Positions 58,056 through 64,000 of a stretch of 64,000 bases of DNA are shown piece after piece; the stretch's first letter is position 1, and the number at the start of each line of letters is the position of its first letter. A model generated the notes under the pieces. That model saw nothing but the letters and a program-made list of their open reading frames with translations. It made no database searches and was not told the origin of the DNA. A program made the translations under genes and the position numbers. The DNA is from Shewanella profunda (GTDB lineage: Bacteria > Pseudomonadota > Gammaproteobacteria > Enterobacterales > Shewanellaceae). The DNA lies in assembly GCF_023283765.1 (NCBI RefSeq), contig NZ_JAKILG010000010.1, positions 1 through 64,000 on the forward strand, written 5' to 3'.

Positions 58056-58724
58056 ATGAACTACCCAGTCAACGAAGTATTTGAAACCATTCAAGGTGAA
58101 GGTGCCTTTACCGGAGTGCCCGCCATATTTGTCCGCCTGCAGGGTTGTCCCGTGGGATGCGCTTGGTGCGATACTAAACAGACATGGGATGTGCTTGAAG
58201 CCAATAAAGTGACCCCAGAGCAAGTGATTGCCGTGGACGGCACTATTGGACGCTGGGCTGAACATACGGCGGATAGCTTGATTGTTGCTTTTAATGCTAA
58301 AAGTTTTACCGCGCGCCATATAGTGATCACCGGCGGTGAGCCTTGTATGTACGATTTACGTGAATTGACTGAAACCCTGCACAGCCAAGGCTTTACCACC
58401 CAAATAGAAACCAGCGGCACCTTTGAAGTTAAGTGTGCTGATAACACTTGGGTGACAGTTTCACCAAAGGTGAACATGAAAGGGGGTTATAAGGTATTAG
58501 CGCAGGCGCTGAATCGTGCCAATGAGATCAAACATCCTATCGCGACAGAAAATCATATCGCGGAACTTGATGAGTTACTGCAAGACATCGATATTTCAGC
58601 TAAAACCATTTGCCTGCAGCCGATTAGCCAAAAGCCCAGAGCGACTGAACTGGCAATGAAAGTGTGTATTGCCCGCAATTGGCGCTTATCAATCCAAACC
58701 CATAAATATTTAGATATTGATTAA
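58056..58724 (+). CDS. queE: 7-carboxy-7-deazaguanine synthase
   Basis: A 222-residue radical SAM enzyme in queuosine synthesis, converting 6-carboxytetrahydropterin to 7-carboxy-7-deazaguanine. The cluster motif CPVGCAWCD (Cx3Cx2C) is near residue 27, with ITGGEPCMYDL as the SAM contact. The end NWRLSIQTHKYLDID matches E. coli QueE. The start is ATG 58056 (MNYPVNEVFETIQGEG), aligning with the E. coli protein; a frame beginning at 57966 would add 30 residues without homology. Confidence 0.95.
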   Translation: MNYPVNEVFETIQGEGAFTGVPAIFVRLQGCPVGCAWCDTKQTWDVLEANKVTPEQVIAVDGTIGRWAEHTADSLIVAFNAKSFTARHIVITGGEPCMYDLRELTETLHSQGFTTQIETSGTFEVKCADNTWVTVSPKVNMKGGYKVLAQALNRANEIKHPIATENHIAELDELLQDIDISAKTICLQPISQKPRATELAMKVCIARNWRLSIQTHKYLDID

Positions 58725-58897
58725 GGTTTTTAACAACTTGGTATAGTCCTAGCCTCATTTTTATGGGGCATATTTTTAGGGATTTTATTGGTTGAAATAG
58801 CAGATAGATGAAGATAAAAAATCGAATATACTAGAAAACGGAATGGGATAGTTGGGAAGTCGTATCTAAAGGTAAAGCAGAACAGATAAAGCAGAAA

Positions 58898-58982
58898 TGG
58901 TGGAGGGAGAAGGATTCGAACCTTCGAAGGCTGAGCCGTCAGATTTACAGTCTGATCCCTTTGGCCACTCGGGAACCCCTCC
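58898..58982 (-). tRNA. tRNA-Tyr (GTA), copy 1
   Basis: 85 bases. On the minus strand the acceptor GGAGGGG pairs with TCCCTCC (G-T at the last pair), anticodon loop CTGTAAA gives GTA (Tyr), and the long variable arm is present. CCA is encoded. Confidence 0.97.
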
Positions 58983-59092
58983 ACATGATTTTTCTACACA
59001 CTCTTACACTCACTTAAATAATTTGGCCTAATTTAAGCGTTAAACAGGTTTTTAAAAGATGCTGAAAATAGCGAGCAAAGGCTGAGATAAGA

Positions 59093-59177
59093 TGGTGGAG
59101 GGAGAAGGATTCGAACCTTCGAAGGCTGAGCCGTCAGATTTACAGTCTGATCCCTTTGGCCACTCGGGAACCCCTCC
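59093..59177 (-). tRNA. tRNA-Tyr (GTA), copy 2
   Basis: Identical to copy 1, including the long variable arm and encoded CCA. The spacer to copy 1 is about 110 bases and unrelated to the next one. Confidence 0.97.
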
Positions 59178-59238
59178 ACAGATATCTCTTACTTAACTAC
59201 TTCATTACTAAACTAACTTTCAGAGCTTTCAGTGCAAA

Positions 59239-59323
59239 TGGTGGAGGGAGAAGGATTCGAACCTTCGAAGGCTGAGCCGTCAGATTTACAGTCTGATCCC
59301 TTTGGCCACTCGGGAACCCCTCC
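59239..59323 (-). tRNA. tRNA-Tyr (GTA), copy 3
   Basis: Identical to copies 1 and 2. As the most upstream copy on the minus strand it is next to the promoter of the array. Confidence 0.97.
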
Positions 59324-59448
59324 TCAATTGCGGCGGCCATAGTAGTCAGAAACCTTTTGCATGTAAAGACCCAACTTAAAAATTTTCCTAAAGTTATATC
59401 CCAAGTGGTCGATTAACTAACAACGAATTGTTTTAATGATGTTTTTTT

Positions 59449-59937
59449 ATGCAAATTGATGTTCCTTTAGTCAACGAAGCCCAAATTGGCACCCGCTTAA
59501 ATGCGGCGATAGAACACAACAGACGGGGTGAGTTTGCGCTATTGTTGTCGTTATTATCGGTTGATGCGAGGGATATGGCGCAGTTTCAATGGCAAAAAGA
59601 CCTTGATACCTCTGAAAAATTACAGCAGCAATTTGAGCTCCCACCTAAGCAGCCCTTACTGACAGATTTATCCTTGTTTGAGCCTATTGTTGATAATAGT
59701 CAAGTGTTTATGGCTCAAGGGGCGAGGGCTTTTCAACTCAAACAAGCTTTGCGACCTGAGGCGTTAGTTATCCGTGGCGCAGAACCTATGGCGATGGCTG
59801 AAACCTTGAGTAACTGCGATTTGACCACTCAATTGCGTCAGCGAGGGCGATTAACCACACCTAAGATTGAAGTCATGCACTTTGCGGATCAATTAGCGAT
59901 TCAACGTAATCTTATTCCTCTTCAAGCAATTGCCTAA
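59449..59937 (+). CDS. VC2046/SO_2500 family protein
   Basis: A 162-residue cytoplasmic protein of unknown function. The N-terminus (MQIDVPLVNEAQIGTRLNAAIEHNRRGEFALLLSLLS) matches my recollection of the uncharacterised VC2046/SO_2500 family of Vibrio and Shewanella. Leu- and Gln-rich helical composition, no Cys apart from one near residue 124, and no catalytic motif. The Shine-Dalgarno is poor, preceded by a T-run. Confidence 0.7.
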   Translation: MQIDVPLVNEAQIGTRLNAAIEHNRRGEFALLLSLLSVDARDMAQFQWQKDLDTSEKLQQQFELPPKQPLLTDLSLFEPIVDNSQVFMAQGARAFQLKQALRPEALVIRGAEPMAMAETLSNCDLTTQLRQRGRLTTPKIEVMHFADQLAIQRNLIPLQAIA

Positions 59938-60135
59938 ATAGACTCGCTGTTATCCATTTTTCGCAATGCTAAACCATTCAAAAGTCACAAGCGTGAGCTA
60001 AAACCGAGTCAATAGGATCCGAATTATCTATAATTATCGCCAGAATCATCCTTAACCCATTTAATTAAGGTGTTTACGGGTTATCTTATATAGTGGGACG
60101 ATATTTTTATCACTCCAAATTCAGAGGAAGACAAA

Positions 60136-60423
60136 ATGAAAGGTATTATTGCTGCGCAATCCCCAACCGTGAATGACACATGTACAGATTGCGGTAGTTT
60201 TGTCGATATTGGTGCTGTGATTGATGAGCACGATATTCTATTAGAGATACATTTTACTGGTGCGTCAGCTAAAGATGATGCCGAAAATATGGCTGAGCGG
60301 GCTAAAGCTCGCTTTGACAAGACACAAGCCAAGTTTGTGACAGTTGAAACGGGCACTTGCTTACAACTAGTGTTTGATGTTAGTGCTGAAAAAATGATCT
60401 TTCAGCTAGAAAATGGCCTGTAA
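60136..60423 (+). CDS. YfcZ/YiiS family protein (DUF406)
   Basis: A 95-residue protein. The N-terminal Cys pair (TCTDCGSFVDIGAVIDEHD) and the helix ENMAERAKARF match the small YfcZ/YiiS family of enteric and marine gammaproteobacteria, whose function is unknown. AGAGGAAG lies 6 bases before the ATG. It stands alone. Confidence 0.8.
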   Translation: MKGIIAAQSPTVNDTCTDCGSFVDIGAVIDEHDILLEIHFTGASAKDDAENMAERAKARFDKTQAKFVTVETGTCLQLVFDVSAEKMIFQLENGL

Positions 60424-60613
60424 ATACCTGCGTATCTTGATGCAAATGTTGCTTAAATTGTAATAAATTGTGCGCCATGTTGCTGTGTTTAACTGAGATA
60501 GTGTAATCTGCGTCAAATAAATCATTCTAAATCAGCTCAATTAATGTGCCTTAAAAAGCGCATTAATTGCAGCAGAAAATCAGTAACCCACACGAAGTTT
60601 TGTAGGGATCAGC

Positions 60614-62797
60614 GTGAAGCGACGTCAGCATCAGCATTTATTAGAGTCTTTAGTGCATTCGGCTGCCAAACAGCAGGGCGATTTTGCTAAGACCGCAGAA
60701 TTAGCGACAGAGTTGTTGTGTCAGAATTTAACGGTTTCTTCGGTTTCTGTGTGGACCTTTTCAACTGATCAACAAAGCCAATCACTCGTTGCACAATTTG
60801 GTTCTATGATGTTGCAAGACATCCATAGACCTAAATTATTGCAGGCTTGCCCTCGGTATTTATACGAACTTAAAACCCGTCGGCATATCGATGCAGGTAA
60901 CACGCTGATTGACCCGCGTCTGAGTGAACTATCTCAAGTGTATTTTAACCCACGGCAGGTGTTTTCCTGCCTTGATGTGGGAATTCGCATTAACGGCCAT
61001 CTTGAAGGTGTGCTCTGTATTGAACGCGCTCAAGTTACACACCACTGGCATGACAGTGAAATACACTTGGCTTGTCAGATGGCCGATCAGCTCGCATTAA
61101 CCCTCGCCACAAAACACGCCTACGATAAAGAAGAACGGCTAAGCCTTTTTCGCTGTGCAACAGAACAGTCTCAACAAATGAGTATGTTGATTAATTTGCA
61201 TACTGAAAAAGTGGAATATGTTAATCAAGCCCATGGTGAGATCACCGGACTTTTGCGGGAGCAAAGTATTGGTGGTAACTTGCGGGAGTTGGCCTTTTTT
61301 AAACAGCATCCCCAATTAGCAGAGGAAACGCTCGCGCAGATTTTTAGGGGAGAGCAAGCAAGAGGTGAAGTGCAATTTAGTCGCGTTGATGGCAGTCATT
61401 ATTGGCTTAAGTATGTGGTTAGCCAATTTATTACTGAGCGAGGAAATCACTACGCCTTAGTTTCTGGTGAAGAAAGTACTGATGAACGCAATTACAAAAT
61501 AGAACTAGAGCGGCTTGCTTGGCGTTGTAGTTTAACGGGGTTACATAACCGCAGTCATTTTAATCGAGTACTAGAGCGCACCAGCAAAGGTTTGCTGTTA
61601 TTGGTTGATCTTGTGGGATTTAAACGTTTTAACGATACCTATGGTCATGAAAATGGTGATAGTTTATTAATTGAAATTGCACGTCGCTTGAAACATTTTT
61701 CTGAAATCAACAAAGCCACGGAAATTGCCCGCGTAGGCAGTGATGAGTTTGTGGTACTGCTGACGGACGATAATGCGGTTTATGATCTCGACTATTTCAG
61801 TACCCGTTTATACCAACATCTCGCAATGCCAATTCTAATCGGTCGTGAGCAAATAGAACCCAAACCTGCTTTAGCTGTAGTGGATATTGCCTCAGTTGCC
61901 AATTTATTTGCGCCACTCACCTGTGCGGATATTGCCGTGCAATACGCTAAGAAGAAAAAAAGTACTGCTATCCAAGTGTTTAACAGCACTTTGCTCAGCG
62001 CCTTTAAGGAAGATGCACAAATAGAGCGTGATTTGCACAGCGCCATTCGTGGACGACAATTCGAACTTTATTATCAACCGCTTAGGGATCTTGGGCTGCA
62101 AACCTATATTGGTGCCGAAGCGTTGATCCGCTGGCATCATCCCAAAAAAGGGGTCTTATATCCCGGTGCTTTTATCGATATTGCTGAGCAGTCTGGAATG
62201 ATCAATGCGATTGGCAGTTGGGTACTTGAGGCTGCTTGTCGCCAGCTGAATCTTTGGCAACACCATAATGCCGATCTGACTATGCATGTAAACGTCTCGG
62301 CGCGACAATTCTTTAGCGGCAATTTATACGAACAAGTGTGGCAGCTACTGACCCGTTATCGTCTAAAACCTAAAACTTTGATCTTAGAAATTACTGAAAC
62401 AGAGCTGATGGGGGATATTCGCCATGCCACATTACTATGCCAAGAGTTGGCTGAATTAGGTGTTGGGCTTGCTATTGATGATTTTGGTACTGGCTATAGC
62501 TCGATGCGTTACTTAAAGCAATTCCCGATCAGTAAGTTGAAAATTGACCGTTCCTTTATCTCCGATCTCACCATTAGCCGCGAAAGTCGTGAAATTGTTT
62601 CTGCGATTATTGCTATGGCGAATGCGCTGAATATTTCCCTAACGGCAGAAGGGGTTGAAACCGCCGAGCAAGAAGCCTTTTTGGCAAAAAGTTGCTGCCA
62701 TCAGGCTCAGGGATATTTATACAGCCCGGCACTGCGGGAACCTGAGTTTGCCCAATTTTTACTTTCAGCAAAAAGTCCTTCAGTGCTGACACATTAA
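60614..62797 (+). CDS. GAF-PAS-GGDEF-EAL signalling protein
   Basis: A 727-residue cytoplasmic protein. An N-terminal GAF-type domain (about residues 25-170), a PAS-like domain (about 180-290), a GGDEF domain (about 300-450), and a C-terminal EAL domain (about 465-715). The GGDEF active loop reads VGSDEF (first Gly missing), and the domain has a shortened C-terminal part, so cyclase activity is doubtful. The EAL domain keeps all usual catalytic residues (AEALIRWHHP, VNVSARQF, LEITET, DDFGTGYSS, LKIDRSF, AEGVET, QGYLYSP), so it is probably a c-di-GMP phosphodiesterase, possibly stimulated by GTP at the GGDEF site. The start is GTG 60614 with TAGGGA upstream. Confidence 0.87.
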   Translation: MKRRQHQHLLESLVHSAAKQQGDFAKTAELATELLCQNLTVSSVSVWTFSTDQQSQSLVAQFGSMMLQDIHRPKLLQACPRYLYELKTRRHIDAGNTLIDPRLSELSQVYFNPRQVFSCLDVGIRINGHLEGVLCIERAQVTHHWHDSEIHLACQMADQLALTLATKHAYDKEERLSLFRCATEQSQQMSMLINLHTEKVEYVNQAHGEITGLLREQSIGGNLRELAFFKQHPQLAEETLAQIFRGEQARGEVQFSRVDGSHYWLKYVVSQFITERGNHYALVSGEESTDERNYKIELERLAWRCSLTGLHNRSHFNRVLERTSKGLLLLVDLVGFKRFNDTYGHENGDSLLIEIARRLKHFSEINKATEIARVGSDEFVVLLTDDNAVYDLDYFSTRLYQHLAMPILIGREQIEPKPALAVVDIASVANLFAPLTCADIAVQYAKKKKSTAIQVFNSTLLSAFKEDAQIERDLHSAIRGRQFELYYQPLRDLGLQTYIGAEALIRWHHPKKGVLYPGAFIDIAEQSGMINAIGSWVLEAACRQLNLWQHHNADLTMHVNVSARQFFSGNLYEQVWQLLTRYRLKPKTLILEITETELMGDIRHATLLCQELAELGVGLAIDDFGTGYSSMRYLKQFPISKLKIDRSFISDLTISRESREIVSAIIAMANALNISLTAEGVETAEQEAFLAKSCCHQAQGYLYSPALREPEFAQFLLSAKSPSVLTH

Positions 62798-62883
62798 GTG
62801 TTGTTTCACCCTTGAACTATTAAAAATTACTTCGATAGAAACAAAAATAATATTGTACTGGGTTGCTTTTTGTTATGTGTTAA

Positions 62884-63369
62884 TTACAGGGATTTTAAAC
62901 AGCATTGTTTGAATTTTTTACCACTATGGCAAACACAGGGATCATTTCTACCCGGTAATTTGGCCGCCATTTGTACTCCCTTTGTGTAATACCAACGGCT
63001 ATCCTGATAGATAAATTCTGAATGCTCATAGATCGCATCGATTTCACCTTCGAGTTTATACCAGGCCTTGAAGATGACAGTGCCTTGTTTTAGTGCATCT
63101 GTATTTACAAATTCTTCGTTAGCGATGAGATCGAGCCCAAGCCAGTGTGGGTGAGGGCCTACATTAAGGTTGGCTAAGGTGAGGTCGCCAATAAAGTCAG
63201 GATGTTGGGTTTTGATTATGTAATCAAATTTTTTCAATGCAAAAGCACTGTAGCGAGAGCGCATTAGCTGCTCTGCTGTATGGGCAACAGCGCTATCAAG
63301 ATGCAGTGGCTCACAACAGTGTTGATAGGGTTTGCCCGTACCACAGGGGCAGATATATGCTTGATTCAT
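62884..63369 (-). CDS. ychJ: YchJ family protein (SEC-C motifs)
   Basis: A 161-residue YchJ-type protein. An N-terminal SEC-C motif [13 protein letters not shown] and a C-terminal SEC-C motif [13 protein letters not shown], each a zinc-binding four-Cys/His unit, enclose an NTF2-like middle domain ([15 protein letters not shown]...). The C-terminal motif has CVCHSG in place of CxCGSG. The role of YchJ is unknown; the SEC-C motif mediates protein contacts in SecA. The length is typical. It is separate from the exported protein gene upstream. Confidence 0.88.
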   Translation of the reverse strand: MNQAYICPCGTGKPYQHCCEPLHLDSAVAHTAEQLMRSRYSAFALKKFDYIIKTQHPDFIGDLTLANLNVGPHPHWLGLDLIANEEFVNTDALKQGTVIFKAWYKLEGEIDAIYEHSEFIYQDSRWYYTKGVQMAAKLPGRNDPCVCHSGKKFKQCCLKSL

Positions 63370-63412
63370 TTTTGTTAACTTATTAATTTACAGTATATTA
63401 CTTTGTAACTAT

Positions 63413-63997
63413 TTAAGATTTAGGTACTTTTTTACTGTTAACAGGCAAAGACGGAAATTGGCGACCATAGTATAAATTAGGCACTGGCTTGGCATTATGA
63501 TAGAAGCTAGGTTCCGCGCGATTATTGGTATCTAGGGTAATTTGCCATAGGTCTGTTGCGACTTTTCGTGTGCCAATTGCAAACTTGCCAGCAAATTCAC
63601 TCACAGGTTCACCTGTTTCTTCGGCAGGGTAGAATCGTACTAAATAATAACCCGTATCTATAGCGCTATTACCCATGATTTTGCGATTTAAAATACGAAA
63701 GTCTACATCGATATGTGCTTTTTTAGTTCTAATTTTATCGAAAAACTTCTGATAAATGCCGACAATATTTTCGCGACCATAATAGATTTCTTTACTTTGA
63801 CTTTCAGAAAGATAGCTTGCATCTTCCGCATAAATATCACGGGTGACTTCAGCTTCCAGTGCGGTAAATGCTTTGATAAATTTCGGATAATTGGCGTTGA
63901 TCAATCGATCTACAGATGCGACCGATGGGTTTTTAGCTGGATTGGCGAAGCTGGGGTGCGACAATAGGCATATCAAGGCTAGTAGCAAAAATCTCAT
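63413..63997 (-). CDS. Exported NTF2-like protein
   Basis: A 194-residue protein with a Sec signal peptide (MRFLLLALICLLSHPSFA, cleavage near residue 18). The rest looks like a SnoaL/NTF2-type cone fold: helical N-terminal part with DIYAEDASYL, YYGRENIVGIYQKFF, and beta strands near the end. NTF2-like exported proteins have diverse roles (binding or enzymatic) that I cannot distinguish here. It starts near the window edge but its ATG at 63997 is complete, so the gene is whole. Confidence 0.7.
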   Translation of the reverse strand: MRFLLLALICLLSHPSFANPAKNPSVASVDRLINANYPKFIKAFTALEAEVTRDIYAEDASYLSESQSKEIYYGRENIVGIYQKFFDKIRTKKAHIDVDFRILNRKIMGNSAIDTGYYLVRFYPAEETGEPVSEFAGKFAIGTRKVATDLWQITLDTNNRAEPSFYHNAKPVPNLYYGRQFPSLPVNSKKVPKS

Positions 63998-64000
63998 TAC

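Noticed and set aside
58730..58984. 84-codon minus-strand frame covering the first tRNA-Tyr
   Set aside because: It runs through a tRNA gene and is an accident of that sequence.

Overview
The window looks like chromosome of a Shewanella species (Gammaproteobacteria, Alteromonadales). The pointers are a small periplasmic tetrahaem c-type cytochrome, pheST-ihfA without the infC-rplT genes in front, a VC2046/SO_2500-type protein, an rnfABCDGE-nth operon with a long Ala/Lys-rich RnfC tail, TTG/GTG starts at moderate GC, and dense c-di-GMP signalling. The species cannot be fixed from reading alone.

Layout. 0-1.4 kb: an unrecognised gene and a gene-poor stretch. 1.4-11.3 kb: DinG-type helicase YoaA, a tetrahaem cytochrome with a distant perfect FNR/EtrA-like box, a chemoreceptor, pheS-pheT-ihfA behind a possible Phe-rich leader peptide, and an LpxM-type acyltransferase. 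11.4-15.0 kb: hypBCDEA (minus strand) for [NiFe]-hydrogenase maturation, with no hypF or hydrogenase structural genes beside it. 15.2-18.0 kb: patZ.

18.0-24.4 kb is an AT-richer accessory block between patZ and ybiT. It holds a methyltransferase followed by a large PLD-SF2 helicase-DUF3427-S24-like protein. Next come an AHSA1-type gene killed by two nonsense codons and a truncated DNA-phosphorothioation-associated methyltransferase-like gene with its HTH and M15-like partners. Last are a Fic protein and a convergent 51-residue ORF missed by length cut-offs. This is the best place to look for an undescribed defence-type system.

24.6-34 kb: ybiT, a TonB receptor plus beta-propeller phytase operon, and a divergent degenerate GGDEF plus AraC-type regulator pair with a PhoB-box-like site between the two units. 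34.4-38.9 kb: a four-gene overlapping phosphorelay/c-di-GMP operon (XRE, REC-EAL, Hpt-like, hybrid kinase). 38.9-43.8 kb: a CLCA_X-type metalloprotease-like protein, then a siderophore TonB receptor divergent from a PepSY membrane protein over overlapping Fur-type palindromes. 43.8-44.0 kb: a MITE-like element. 44.1-52.9 kb: rnfABCDGE-nth and a CsrD-like GGDEF/EAL protein. 53.0-59.3 kb: five tandem tRNA-Asn, uvrB, queC-rhombosortase, queE and three tandem tRNA-Tyr. 59.4-64 kb: VC2046/SO_2500-type protein, a YfcZ/YiiS protein, a GAF-GGDEF-EAL protein, YchJ and an exported NTF2-like protein.

Whole families are named from recognisable motifs and alignment by memory. No database search was run, so species-level synteny statements are recollection.
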